64,000 nt of DNA from AC-32 sp963788215 (GTDB lineage Bacteria > Actinomycetota > Thermoleophilia > Gaiellales > Gaiellaceae): the NCBI GenBank assembly GCA_963788215.1, contig CAWBFX010000008.1, forward strand, positions 1-64,000. The letters are read 5' to 3'. Position 1 is the stretch's first letter. Every line of letters begins with the position of its first letter. The notes below the pieces were generated by a model. It saw only the letters and a program-made list of their open reading frames with translations. It did not search any database and was not told where the DNA came from. Of the stretch, positions 52,589-61,080 are shown one piece after another. Both the position numbers and the translations under genes were made by a program.

Positions 52589-54971
52589 CCAGGTTCCTCA
52601 CCTCGAGGGCGTTCTGCTCGATGAACGCGCGGCGCGGCTCGACCTCGTCGCCCATCAGCCGCGAGAACCAGAGGTCGGCGGCGGCGGCGTCCTCGACCTC
52701 GACCCGGACGATCATCCGGTTCGCCGGGTCCATCGTCGTCTTCCAGAGCTCCGGAGCGTTCATCTCGCTGAGGCCCTTGAAGCGCGTGATCTGAATCCCG
52801 CTCTTGGCGAGGCCGAGCGCGTGGGAGCGGAGCTCCTCGAACGTGAGCGCGTACTCGGACTCCTTGCCGAGCTGCAGCTTGAACGGCGGCAGCCCGCCGA
52901 CGATCTCGGCGAGTCGCATGTGCGCCTTCCGCAGGTGCTCGAAGATCGGCGAGCCAAGGAGCTCACCAGGGACGACCACGTTCATCGTCGCGTTCGTCTC
53001 CTGCTCGATCACCTGGACGAGCAACGAGTCGCCGTCGACCGAGGCCTCGAGGCCGAAGCCGTTCTGGTCCCTGGCCGCGATCGCCGCCACGGCGTCTGCC
53101 GCGGAGGCCACGTCGGTCTCGACCAGCCGGTGGGCGACCACGAACTCCGAGGCCTGCGGGCCGAAGTCGGAACGCAGGCGCGCGACCCACCCCGAGTACT
53201 CGCTCAAGGCGCGGGCGAACCGCTTGTAGCGGCTCTCGGTGAGCTTGATCTGGACGCCGTCGCGCGCCTCGACCTCGAGATCGCCGAAGCGCTCGCGCAC
53301 AAGCAGGTCCTCGAGCTGCGAGTCCTTCTCCAGGTAGCTGTGCTGGTTCCCCAGCCGTGCAAGGTAGAGCGGTGGGACCGCGATGTAGACGTAGCCCCGT
53401 TCGAACAGCTCGGGCATGTGCCGGTAGAGGAACGTCAGCACCAGCGTGCGGATGTGCGCGCCGTCCACGTCGGCGTCGGTCATGACGACGATCCGGTGGT
53501 AGCGCAGCTTCGAGATGTCGAACTCGTCGCCGATGCCGGTGCCGATCACCTGCACGAGCAGCTGGATCTCGGTGTTCGAGAGCACCTTGTCGATCCGGTT
53601 CTTCTCGGAGTTGATGATCTTCCCGCGCAGCGGCAGGATCGCCTGGTTGGACTTGTCGCGCGCCTCCTTGGCGGCGCCGCCGGCGGAGTTGCCCTCGACG
53701 ATGAACATCTCGGCGAGCTCCGGGTCGCGCACCTGGCAGTCGGCGAACTTCTTCGCGATCTCTCCGCCGAAGGCGCCCTTGCGCCGGGTCAGATCACGCG
53801 CCTTGCGCGCGGCCTGGCGAGCACGGGAGGCCGCGATCGCCTTCTGGATGATCTGCTTTGCGTCCTGCGGGTTCTCCTCGAGGAACTGCCCTAGCTTCGC
53901 GTTGACCGTCTGCTCGACGAAGCCCCTGACCCACGGGTTGCCGAGCTTCGTCTTCGTCTGACCCTCGAACTGCGGGTTCTGCAGCTTGACCGAGACGACC
54001 GCGGCGAGGCCTTCGCGGGCGTCTTCACCCTCGAGGTTGTCCTCCTTTTCCTTGAGCAGGCCGAGATCTCGCGCGAACTTGTTGATCGTGCGCGTCAGCG
54101 CGGCGTTGAAGCCCGAGAGGTGCGCGCCGCCCTCGTGGGTGTTGATGTTGTTGGCGAAGGTGTAGAGCGACTCCTGGTACGAGGAGTTCCACTGCATCGC
54201 CACCTCGACCGCGCCCTGCTCGTTCTCACCCTCGAAGTAGGCGATCTGCTTGTGGATCGGGTCTTTCGGCGAGTTGACGTGGGCGACGAAGTCGCGGATG
54301 CCGCCCTCGTAGTGGTACTCGGCGCGTTCCCCGCCGGCGCGCTCGTCGGTGAGGACGATACGCAGGCCGCGCGTCAGGAACGCCGTCTCGCGCAGGCGCT
54401 GGCTGAGCGTCTCGTACGACCAGTCGCCGTCCTCGAAGATCTGCTCGACGTCGGGCAGGAACGAGATCGTCGTCCCCGTCTCCTTGGTGTCGCCGACGAT
54501 CTCGAGCTCGCTCGTCGGCTCCCCGCGGGCGAAGCTCTGGCGATGGACCTTGCCGTCGCGCTTCACCTCGGCGACCAGCCACTCCGACAGCGCGTTCACG
54601 ACCGAGATTCCCACGCCGTGGAGGCCGCCGGAGACCTTGTAGGCAGCGTCCTCGCCACCGAACTTGCCGCCGGCGTGGAGCTTCGTCAGCACCACCGTCA
54701 GCGCGGAGAGGCCCTGCTCGGCCATCAGGTCCACCGGGATGCCGGAACCGTTGTCGGTGACCGTCACGGAACCGTCCGGATGGAGCGTCACGTCGATGCG
54801 ATCGGCGCGTCCCGCAAGGGCCTCGTCGACCGCGTTGTCGACCGCCTCGTAGATCAGGTGGTGGAGCCCGCGTGCGCCCGTCGAGCCGATGTACATGCCC
54901 GGTCGCAGCCGGACGGGCTCGAGGCCCTCGAGGACGGTGATGTCTTTGGCAGTATAGGAGTCTTTACTCAT
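52581..54971 (-). CDS. gyrB: DNA gyrase subunit B
   Basis: ATPase subunit of gyrase. 796 residues from ATG 54971. ATPase: EAVDNAVDEALAGRAD (Asn-rich loop), TDNGSGIPVD, GGLHGVGISVVNALSE; TOPRIM: EGNSAGGAAKEARD (426-439) and TDADVDGAHIRTL (498-510); C-terminal ITRFKGLSEMNAPELWKTTMDP (728-749). Residues about 553-725 are an extra domain between TOPRIM halves, as in E. coli GyrB (804 residues) and absent in actinomycete GyrB (about 675). Start ATG 43 bases before the dciA stop. Confidence 0.96.
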   Translation of the reverse strand: MSKDSYTAKDITVLEGLEPVRLRPGMYIGSTGARGLHHLIYEAVDNAVDEALAGRADRIDVTLHPDGSVTVTDNGSGIPVDLMAEQGLSALTVVLTKLHAGGKFGGEDAAYKVSGGLHGVGISVVNALSEWLVAEVKRDGKVHRQSFARGEPTSELEIVGDTKETGTTISFLPDVEQIFEDGDWSYETLSQRLRETAFLTRGLRIVLTDERAGGERAEYHYEGGIRDFVAHVNSPKDPIHKQIAYFEGENEQGAVEVAMQWNSSYQESLYTFANNINTHEGGAHLSGFNAALTRTINKFARDLGLLKEKEDNLEGEDAREGLAAVVSVKLQNPQFEGQTKTKLGNPWVRGFVEQTVNAKLGQFLEENPQDAKQIIQKAIAASRARQAARKARDLTRRKGAFGGEIAKKFADCQVRDPELAEMFIVEGNSAGGAAKEARDKSNQAILPLRGKIINSEKNRIDKVLSNTEIQLLVQVIGTGIGDEFDISKLRYHRIVVMTDADVDGAHIRTLVLTFLYRHMPELFERGYVYIAVPPLYLARLGNQHSYLEKDSQLEDLLVRERFGDLEVEARDGVQIKLTESRYKRFARALSEYSGWVARLRSDFGPQASEFVVAHRLVETDVASAADAVAAIAARDQNGFGLEASVDGDSLLVQVIEQETNATMNVVVPGELLGSPIFEHLRKAHMRLAEIVGGLPPFKLQLGKESEYALTFEELRSHALGLAKSGIQITRFKGLSEMNAPELWKTTMDPANRMIVRVEVEDAAAADLWFSRLMGDEVEPRRAFIEQNALEVRNLDV

Positions 54972-55014
54972 GAAAAAAGCCCTGCAACTTGCACATTTCC
55001 GGGCTGAAGTTAGT

Positions 55015-55479
55015 CTACCAGACGGAGCGGCCGGAAGAGGCCCTCGCGAGGCTTGCACGCGCAGCTTTTTCCACTGTTTTGCGCAATTCCTCCGAGTCGA
55101 TCGCGGCGGCCCAGGAATGGGCCTCGCGCGCCTGGTCGAAAGTGGCCTCCGGAAGGGGCTCCGGCCGGGCCTCGGACGCCTCCGGCGAGACCTCCGGAAG
55201 CGGTCCTGGAGCGAACCGCAGACGCTTCGGTGCCGAGGGCCCGAGCGCCTCCTGGAGGCGCGGCAGGATCTCGCCCTCGAGCTGCCCGAGCTCGAACGCC
55301 CACGCCGAGGAGCTCGCGTTGACGTGCAGCGTCCCGTCCCGCGCGATCCGCGCCGGCCACGCGTTCGCAGCCACCTGCTCGCCGACCAGCCCGGGCCACG
55401 CGTTGACGACGTCCGGCATCGCGCCCGAGCCTCCGAAACGGCGAAGCTCGTGCCGGACCGTGTCGCCGATCCGCTCCAT
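55015..55479 (-). CDS. dciA: DUF721 protein, DciA-like replicative helicase loader
   Basis: 154 residues, ATG 55479. N-terminal DUF721/DciA domain about 1-90: IGDTVRHELRRFGGSG, VVNAWPGLVGEQVAANAWPARIARDGTLHVNASSSAWAFELGQLEGEIL (in pieces: VVNAWPGLVGEQVA, DGTLHVNASSSAWAFEL, LPRLQEALG). A Pro/Glu-rich, likely disordered C-terminus follows. DciA brings DnaB helicase to the origin in bacteria without DnaC/DnaI. Position between recF and gyrB is typical. Confidence 0.88.
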   Translation of the reverse strand: MERIGDTVRHELRRFGGSGAMPDVVNAWPGLVGEQVAANAWPARIARDGTLHVNASSSAWAFELGQLEGEILPRLQEALGPSAPKRLRFAPGPLPEVSPEASEARPEPLPEATFDQAREAHSWAAAIDSEELRKTVEKAARASLARASSGRSVW

Positions 55480-56556
55480 TCAGGCCGCCTCCACGCGGCT
55501 CGTCCCGTCGCTGTCCTGCGCAACGACAACCGTCTGGGCGGGCTCGCCCGGAAGCGCGTTCCGGCTCGCGCTCGTGACCAGCGCCTGCCCCGACGCTCGC
55601 AGCCGGTCCGCCAGGATCCGCCGCCGGTCCGGATCGAGCTCGGAGAGAACGTCGTCCAGGAGCAGCAGCGGCCGAGCGCCTCGACGCTCCTCCAGAAGCT
55701 CCGCCTCGCCGAGCAGGAGCGCGAGGACCGCAAGACGCTGCTCGCCTTGCGAGCCGAACGCACGCAGATCGCGGTCGCCGGCGAGGACCCCGACGTCGTC
55801 GAGGTGCGGGCCCAGGCTCGTCGTCCCGCGCTCGATGTCGCGCGCGGTGCGGGCCTCCAGCTCGTCCACCGTCGGGGCTTCGGCCTCGTACGCGAGCGTC
55901 GCGCCGGCGAGGCCCAGCTCGGCGGCGCGCTCCGCGAACGGCTGCCGTAGCTGCGACACGGCCTCCCGCCGCCCTTCGACCAGCTGCCCGCCGAGGAGGC
56001 TCACCTGCTCGTTCCACGGCGCGAGCGCGTCCCGCGAGGAGAGACCCTGCGACACCCGTCGGAGCGCAGCGTTCCGCTGTCCCACAGCCGCGCCGTACTC
56101 GGCGGAAAGGCCGGCCCGTGACGGAGAGATCCGTCCCAAAACGCGGTCGAAGTACGCGCGCCGCGCAGCGGGGCCGCCCTTCACGACGACAAGCCGGTCG
56201 GGGGTGAAGACGAGCGTGGCCACCTCCGAGCGCAGCTGCTCGGCCGCACGGAGCCTCGCGCCGTTCAGGCTGGCCCGCTTGCCGGTCCCGAGCTCGAGCG
56301 TCACCTCGACTTCAACCGGCACTCCCGCCCGCCGCCCGCGGAGGGCGACGCGCGCTGCGTCACGCCCGAAGCGCACGAGCTGGGCATCAGCGCGCGTCCG
56401 CGGCGAGAAGCCCTGGGTGCCCACGTGCAGCGACTCGAGCAGGTTCGTCTTGCCCGCTCCATTCGGACCGGTCACGAGTACGAGCCCCGGCTGCAGCTCG
56501 AGCTCGAGCCGCGCGTAGGAACGGAAGTCGCGTAAGGAGACGGCGCCGACGATCAG
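55480..56556 (-). CDS. recF: DNA replication and repair protein RecF, apparent CTG start
   Basis: Helps load RecA at gaps. 358 residues when started at CTG 56556-56554, which overlaps the dnaN TGA (CTGA). This gives LIVGAVSLRDFRSYARLELELQPGLVLVTGPNGAGKTNLLES, with the RecF N-terminus and Walker A intact. Starting at the first ordinary codon (GTG 56475) would remove the N-terminal strand. Other motifs: LLGGQLVEGR, TSLGPHLDD, signature FGSQGEQRLAVLALLLGEAELL and Walker B LLLDDVLSELD. Stop abuts the dciA ATG without overlap. Confidence 0.93.
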   Translation of the reverse strand: MIVGAVSLRDFRSYARLELELQPGLVLVTGPNGAGKTNLLESLHVGTQGFSPRTRADAQLVRFGRDAARVALRGRRAGVPVEVEVTLELGTGKRASLNGARLRAAEQLRSEVATLVFTPDRLVVVKGGPAARRAYFDRVLGRISPSRAGLSAEYGAAVGQRNAALRRVSQGLSSRDALAPWNEQVSLLGGQLVEGRREAVSQLRQPFAERAAELGLAGATLAYEAEAPTVDELEARTARDIERGTTSLGPHLDDVGVLAGDRDLRAFGSQGEQRLAVLALLLGEAELLEERRGARPLLLLDDVLSELDPDRRRILADRLRASGQALVTSASRNALPGEPAQTVVVAQDSDGTSRVEAA

Positions 56557-57689
56557 CCCGCGAGCCGGATCGGCATGATCAGGTACAGGAAGTCGTCGCT
56601 CTCGCCCTGCAGCACGGCCGGCCGCAGCGGGCTGATCAGCTTCAGGCGCAGCTGCTCGCCGACGACCGAATCGACGCCGTCGCGCAGAAACTCCGCGTTG
56701 AAGCCGATCTCGAGCGCCTCCGCCCCGAACGGCGCAGGCAGCGACTCCCGCGCCTCGCCGACGTCCTGCGTCTGCGCGGAGACCGTCAGCTCGCCGTCCG
56801 CGAACCGCAGGCGAAGCGGCGAGTTGCGCTGCGCCATCACCGAGACGCGGCGGACGACGTCGAGGAGCTCCTCGCGCGGCAGCGGGACCTCGTGCTCGAA
56901 GGTCTCCGGGACGAGCTGCTTGTAGTTGGGGAACTGCCCGTCGATGCGGCGCGTGGTCAGCCAGGCGGTGCCGGTCCCGAAGACGACCTGGTTCTCGTGG
57001 ACGCCGAGCGAGACGTGCTCACCCTCCGGCGCGATCCTGGCGAGCTCGCCGAGCGCGCGCGCCGGCACTATCGCCTCGAGTTCCGGAAGCGTCCCTTCGA
57101 TGGCCGTCTCCTTGACCGAGAGGCGGTACGAGTCGGTCGCGGCCATGACGAGCTTGCCCGGCTCGAAGCGCATCAGGACGCCGGTCAGGACCGGGCGCGA
57201 CTCGTCGCGCGATGCGGAGCGGCTGACCCGGGCGACCGTGTCGAGCAGCGTGGCGCGGTCGACGTCGTGGAACTCGATGCCTTGCGTCTGCGGCAGCCGC
57301 GGGAAGTCCTCCGGGTTGTACGTGTGCAGCCGGTAGCTCGCGGAGCCGCAGCGGATCTCGACCGCCGCTTCCTCGGGCTTGTGCTCCAGCGATACCTCCG
57401 CTGCCGGCAGGAGTCGCGCGAGCTCGAGCAGGAGCCGGCCGGGAACCACCACCGAGCCCTCCGACTCGACCTTCGCCTCGAGCGAGGTGCGGAGCGAGAC
57501 CTCCATGTCGGTCGCGGCTAGCCGCAGCGTCCCCTCCTCGGCCTCGAGCAAGATCCCCGACAGGATCTGGACGGTCGTACGCGTCGACACGCCTCGCGAG
57601 ACGATCCCGAGCGCATGCAGGAGCTCGTCACGCGAGCAGACGGTGTTGAGGGTTCCTCCGGTCACCACGGCTTCTGTTGTTTCCATCAT
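56553..57689 (-). CDS. dnaN: DNA polymerase III beta sliding clamp
   Basis: Ring-shaped processivity clamp. 378 residues, three repeated domains (about 1-135, 136-260, 261-378). RDELLHALGIVSRGVSTRTTVQILSGILLEAEEGTLRLAATDMEVSLRT (pieces), RPVLTGVLMRF, AATDSYRLSVKE, VPARALGELARI and LYLIMPIRLAG at the end. ATG 57689. The gap to dnaA is 154 bases and holds DnaA-box-like sequences. Normal length. Confidence 0.96.
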   Translation of the reverse strand: MMETTEAVVTGGTLNTVCSRDELLHALGIVSRGVSTRTTVQILSGILLEAEEGTLRLAATDMEVSLRTSLEAKVESEGSVVVPGRLLLELARLLPAAEVSLEHKPEEAAVEIRCGSASYRLHTYNPEDFPRLPQTQGIEFHDVDRATLLDTVARVSRSASRDESRPVLTGVLMRFEPGKLVMAATDSYRLSVKETAIEGTLPELEAIVPARALGELARIAPEGEHVSLGVHENQVVFGTGTAWLTTRRIDGQFPNYKQLVPETFEHEVPLPREELLDVVRRVSVMAQRNSPLRLRFADGELTVSAQTQDVGEARESLPAPFGAEALEIGFNAEFLRDGVDSVVGEQLRLKLISPLRPAVLQGESDDFLYLIMPIRLAG

Positions 57690-57721
57690 TTATGAAATTC
57701 CTTTGTCGTAGTCATAGAGAG

Positions 57722-57730
57722 TGTGGATGA
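57722..57730 (-). promoter_or_regulatory. DnaA-box-like site in the dnaA-dnaN gap
   Basis: Plus strand TGTGGATGA, i.e. TCATCCACA on the minus strand, eight of nine to TTATCCACA. A second weaker candidate, TTGTCGACA near 57803, is one mismatch from the high-GC box TTGTCCACA. Together they suggest that DnaA also binds between dnaA and dnaN. Confidence 0.5.
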
Positions 57731-57843
57731 CGGGGAAGACGCTCCGAAGCCGCTTGAGAAGCGGGCTTGGGCTGTGGGGGCGAACTGGGGAGAAGTCGCG
57801 GTTGTCGACAGGGCTCGGGCCGGCCGGCTGAACACTCCACATT

Positions 57844-59187
57844 TCAGCGGGCCTGTTTGACCCTTGCGGTCAGCTCTTGCACAAGGTTGTAGACAGACCT
57901 GTCCTCCCGGATCATGCCCGCGATCTTCGTGGTCGCGTGGATCACCGTGGTGTGGTCGCGGCCGCCGAACTGGCGCCCGATCTTGGGCAGCGACGCGTCC
58001 GTCAGCTCGCGCGAGAGGTACATCGCGATCTGCCGCGGGTAGACGATGTTCTGCGAGCGGCGCTCGCCGCAGAGCTCCTCGAGCGAGAGGCCGAAGCGCT
58101 CCGAGACGAGCTCCTGGATGCGCTCGATCGAGACCTGCCGTACCTCGCCCTGGGGGAAGACGTCCTTGAGCACGTCCTGGGCGAGGTCCTCGCTCATCGG
58201 ACGGCCGGTAAGCGACGAGAACGCGACGACGCGCGTGAGCGCGCCCTCGAGCTCGCGGATGTTCGACGAGATGCGGCCCGCGATGAACTCCAGCACCTTC
58301 GGGTCGGGGATGTGGATCCCGTCGGCCATGACCTTCTTCCGCAGGATCGCGATCCGCGTCTCGAGGTCGGGCGGCTGGATGTCCGTGATCAGCCCCCACT
58401 CGAAGCGCGAGCGCAGCCGCTCCTCGAGGGTGGAGATCTCCCGCGGCGGGCGGTCCGACGAGATCACGAGCTGTCCGCCGGCCTCGTAGATCGAGTTGAA
58501 GGTGTGGAAGAACTCCTCCTGGATCCGCTCTTTGTGCTCGAAGAACTGGATGTCGTCGATCAGGAGCAGGTCGTAGGCGCGGTAGCGCTGCTTGAAGCCC
58601 TCGATCCGCTTGTCGCGGAGGGCGTTGATGAAGTCGTTCATGAAGGTCTCGCTCGTCACGTAACGCACCGTGAGCTCGCCCTGGTGCTCGCTGACGTACT
58701 GCGCGATCGCCTGGAGGAGGTGCGTCTTGCCGAGCCCGGTGCCGCCGTAGATGAAGAGGGGGTTGTAGGCCTGCGCGGGCGCCTCGGCGACGGCGAGGGC
58801 AGCTGCGTGCGCGAAGCGGTTCGAGGAGCCGATGACGAATGAGTCGAACGTGTACTTGGGATTGAGCCCCACTCCCGGCGATTCCTTGCGCGGGACTTCG
58901 ACCTCGACCGCCGCGTCCTCGCCCACCTCCGCGACCGCGAGCTGCACGCGGCGCTCCTGACCGGTGGCGTCGCCGATCGCGGCCCGGATCAGGCCGAGGA
59001 AATGACCCTCGATCCAGTCCCGCGTGAATGCGTTCGGGACCGAGAGGACGAACTCGTCGTCGTTGAGCGCCAGGCCGTCGACGTGGTTGAACCACGTGCG
59101 GTAGGTCGTCTCGTTTAGGGCGCCCCTGAGCCGACTAGAAACCTCGCTCCACAGGCTGTCCGCAGTCAGCTCGATTGAGGGCTCCAC
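57844..59187 (-). CDS. dnaA: Chromosomal replication initiator protein DnaA
   Basis: AAA+ initiator that opens oriC. 447 residues from GTG 59187 (VEPSIELTADSLW), with AAGGAG 12 bases upstream. Domain I about 8-75 (LWSEVSSRLRGALNETTYRTWF); AAA+ from about 115 with NPKYTFDSFVIGSSNRFAHAAA, Walker A YGGTGLGKTHLLQA (about 149-162), Walker B DLLLIDDIQFFEHKER, arginine-finger region SRFEWGL; domain IV DNA-binding GRDHTTVIHATTKI (about 408-421). A longer upstream frame exists, but its extra 50 residues lie in oriC and look non-coding. Confidence 0.96.
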   Translation of the reverse strand: MEPSIELTADSLWSEVSSRLRGALNETTYRTWFNHVDGLALNDDEFVLSVPNAFTRDWIEGHFLGLIRAAIGDATGQERRVQLAVAEVGEDAAVEVEVPRKESPGVGLNPKYTFDSFVIGSSNRFAHAAALAVAEAPAQAYNPLFIYGGTGLGKTHLLQAIAQYVSEHQGELTVRYVTSETFMNDFINALRDKRIEGFKQRYRAYDLLLIDDIQFFEHKERIQEEFFHTFNSIYEAGGQLVISSDRPPREISTLEERLRSRFEWGLITDIQPPDLETRIAILRKKVMADGIHIPDPKVLEFIAGRISSNIRELEGALTRVVAFSSLTGRPMSEDLAQDVLKDVFPQGEVRQVSIERIQELVSERFGLSLEELCGERRSQNIVYPRQIAMYLSRELTDASLPKIGRQFGGRDHTTVIHATTKIAGMIREDRSVYNLVQELTARVKQAR

Positions 59188-59229
59188 GCCGCCGGCAGGC
59201 TCCTTCGTCGGGGGGACGGGCGAGCGCCG

Positions 59230-59258
59230 AGCATAGCAGCGCCCGAGTGCGACCTCAA
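59230..59258 (-). promoter_or_regulatory. Predicted dnaA promoter
   Basis: Minus strand TTGAGG (59258-59253), 17-bp spacer, TATGCT (59235-59230). Four of six matches in each hexamer and the ideal spacing; the start would lie about 35 bases before the dnaA GTG. A DnaA-box-like sequence 21 bases further upstream could allow autoregulation. Confidence 0.6.
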
Positions 59259-59473
59259 TGGGTCCGGTGTTGTTTGCAAGGTGGACAAAAAACATGCGAT
59301 TTGCAGGGAGTTGACCGCCCTCCACACCGCCCTCCACAGGTGTGGACGATGGGTCAGTGCAGACAACGCTTGCACCTCGAGAAGGGCTGCTAGTGCCGCG
59401 TTTCCGGCCCCGCTTGTGGCGCCTCAGGTCTGTGGAGAACTACCCCTGAGCGCCTCGTCTATACTGGTTCGAC

Positions 59474-59493
59474 GCCGCCCTTCTTCGGGCGGC
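59474..59493 (+). promoter_or_regulatory. Leader hairpin upstream of rpmH
   Basis: Perfect 7-bp stem GCCGCCC / GGGCGGC with loop TTCTTC, followed by TCTTCTT, 19 bases before the rpmH GTG. TATACT at 59459-59464 is a likely -10 element, so the hairpin would lie at the very start of the transcript. It may control rpmH expression or be a weak terminator. Confidence 0.45.
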
Positions 59494-59512
59494 TCTTCTT
59501 CGATTTCGACTC

Positions 59513-59647
59513 GTGAAACGCACCTATCAGCCCAACGTTCGAAGGCGCAAGCGGAGGCACGGCTTCCGCGCCCGCATGTCCACCCGTGCCGGGCGGGCGA
59601 TCCTCAAGCGCCGCCGCGCGAGAGGGCGCAAGCGCCTCTCCGCGTAA
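59513..59647 (+). CDS. rpmH: Ribosomal protein bL34
   Basis: 44 residues from GTG 59513: KRTYQPNVRRRKRRHGFRAR then MSTRAGRAILKRRRARGRKRLSA, the whole bL34 sequence with its expected basic character. Part of the large ribosomal subunit. Seven bases before rnpA, the usual pair. Too short for many automatic thresholds but unmistakable. Confidence 0.97.
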   Translation: MKRTYQPNVRRRKRRHGFRARMSTRAGRAILKRRRARGRKRLSA

Positions 59648-59654
59648 CGCGCGC

Positions 59655-60011
59655 GTGAACCGCCGCCACCGCCTCTCGCGCTCGCGGGACTTCGACGCCG
59701 TCTACCGCCACGGGCGGTCGGTCTCGACGCGCTACCTCGTCCTCTACTGGTTCGAGCGGGGCGGCGAGGAGCAGGCTGGCGACGCGCCCCGGCTCGGCCT
59801 CGCTGTGCCTAAGGCGGTCGGGACGGCGGTCGTGCGCAACCGGATGAAGCGGCGCCTGCGCGAGCTCTTCCAGGCGCGCACCGAGCAGCTCCCGCAGGAC
59901 CACGACTACGTCCTCGTCGTACGGCCCGGGCTCGCCGAGGCCGCGGAGCAGCGAGGGTTCGACTGGCTCGGCGAGCGCGTCGAGGAGATCCTCGAGAAGG
60001 CCCGCGCATGA
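59655..60011 (+). CDS. rnpA: Ribonuclease P protein component
   Basis: Protein cofactor of RNase P for tRNA 5' maturation. 118 residues from GTG 59655. LSRSRDFDAVYRHGRSVSTRYLVLYW and the RNA-binding RNR motif in AVPKAVGTAVVRNRMKRRLRELF are intact. TGA forms an ATGA with yidD. A longer frame upstream overlaps rpmH and was not used. Confidence 0.95.
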   Translation: MNRRHRLSRSRDFDAVYRHGRSVSTRYLVLYWFERGGEEQAGDAPRLGLAVPKAVGTAVVRNRMKRRLRELFQARTEQLPQDHDYVLVVRPGLAEAAEQRGFDWLGERVEEILEKARA

Positions 60012-60256
60012 GGCACGCGCTGAGGCTTCCGACCTACGCGGGGATCGGCCTGGTCTACGCGTACCGGTGGACGCTGGGCGTCCTCTGGGGCGGACAGTGC
60101 AAGTACCACCCGAGCTGCTCGCAGTACGCCCTCGACGCGCTCCGCCACTACGGGCTCGTGCGGGGCACGGTCCTCACCGGCTGGCGCCTGCTTCGCTGCA
60201 ATCCCTGGAGCCGCGGCGGGGTCGACTACGTCGAGCAGCAAAGGATCTTTCGTTGA
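60008..60256 (+). CDS. yidD: Membrane protein insertion efficiency factor YidD
   Basis: 82 residues. LPTYAGIGLVYAYRWTLGVLW is an amphipathic N-terminal helix; GGQCKYHPSCSQYALDALRHYGLVRGTVLTGWRLLRCNPWSRGGVDYV (pieces) is the family core with the three conserved Cys. Helps YidC insertion. ATG start overlaps rnpA and its stop overlaps yidC (TTGA). Confidence 0.96.
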   Translation: MRHALRLPTYAGIGLVYAYRWTLGVLWGGQCKYHPSCSQYALDALRHYGLVRGTVLTGWRLLRCNPWSRGGVDYVEQQRIFR

Positions 60257-61080
60257 TCTTCGGCTCGCCTCTCTCGCCGCTCGAGAACCTCCTCCGGAGC
60301 ATCCTCGACTGGCTGCACAGCTCGGCCGGGCTTACCTGGGCGTGGTCGATCGTCGCGCTGACGCTGATGGTCCGGCTCCTGCTGGTGCCGCTGATGGTCA
60401 AGCAGATCCACTCGATGCAGAACCTGCAGCTCCACGCGCCGCAGATGAAGGAGATCCAGCGGAAGTACAAGGCCGACCGCGGGAAGCAGCAGGAAGAGCT
60501 GATGAAGTTCTACAAGGAGAACAACATCAACCCGATGGCGTCGTGCCTGCCGATGGTGGCGCAGTTCCCGGTGTTCATCGCGCTCTACCTCGTGTTGCGG
60601 AAGTTCGCGAAGAGCCACCCGGGCGGCGACCTCTCCTGGCTCCACGGCTTCGTTCCGGACATCACCGCGCACGCGAACGCGCACTGGTCGGGATACGTGC
60701 TGCTCGCGGTCTACGTCGGCAGCCAGATCCTCTCGACGCTGCTCATGTCCGCGACGATGGACAAGACGCAGCGGACGATGTTCCTCATCCTGCCGCTGAC
60801 CTTCATCTTCTTCCTGCTCAACTTCCCGGTCGGCCTGGTGATCTACTGGGTGACGACGAACCTGTGGACTGTGGGGCAGGGCCTTGTGACGCGGCGGATG
60901 ATGCCGAAGGCTCAGCCCCCGCCGAAGCGCTCGTCGCGCACTCCGCCGAAGGAGCAGACGGCCCAGGATGGGGCGACAGCCCCGGAGCCCGAGCCGGAAC
61001 CGGCCGTTGCGCAGGCCGCGGTGCCCGCCGAGCCGAAGCGGGTCAAGCGGAAGAAGAAGAAAGGCGGGGCCCGGCGATGA
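60253..61080 (+). CDS. yidC: Membrane protein insertase YidC/Oxa1
   Basis: 275 residues from TTG 60253, which overlaps the yidD TGA. Five membrane segments with WSIVALTLMVRLLLVPLMVKQIHSMQ, helix hairpin LHAPQMKEIQRKYKADRGKQQEELMKFYKENNINPMASCLPMVAQFPVFIALY (pieces), and the conserved positively charged groove Arg in TLMVRLLLVP. A basic, Pro-rich tail (PAEPKRVKRKKKKGGARR) suits ribosome binding. No large periplasmic domain, as in Gram-positive YidC. Confidence 0.95.
   Translation: MIFGSPLSPLENLLRSILDWLHSSAGLTWAWSIVALTLMVRLLLVPLMVKQIHSMQNLQLHAPQMKEIQRKYKADRGKQQEELMKFYKENNINPMASCLPMVAQFPVFIALYLVLRKFAKSHPGGDLSWLHGFVPDITAHANAHWSGYVLLAVYVGSQILSTLLMSATMDKTQRTMFLILPLTFIFFLLNFPVGLVIYWVTTNLWTVGQGLVTRRMMPKAQPPPKRSSRTPPKEQTAQDGATAPEPEPEPAVAQAAVPAEPKRVKRKKKKGGARR

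Larger units (their letters stand above)
59188..59512. other. oriC: Putative oriC, dnaA-rpmH intergenic region
   Basis: A 325-base gap between divergent dnaA and rpmH, the usual origin site. DnaA-box-like sites: GGTGGACAA at 59280-59288 (TTGTCCACC), TGTGGACGA at 59341-59349 (TCGTCCACA) and TGTGGAGAA at 59431-59439 (TTCTCCACA, one mismatch). Two CCCTCCACA repeats lie at about 59321 and 59333. The stretch 59270-59310 is AT-rich for this genome and could be the unwinding element. No further gene is seen in the gap. Confidence 0.75.

Noticed and set aside
59188..59337. Longer DnaA starting further upstream
   Set aside because: The extra 50 residues are read from oriC and promoter sequence and lack homology; GTG 59187 with AAGGAG fits better.
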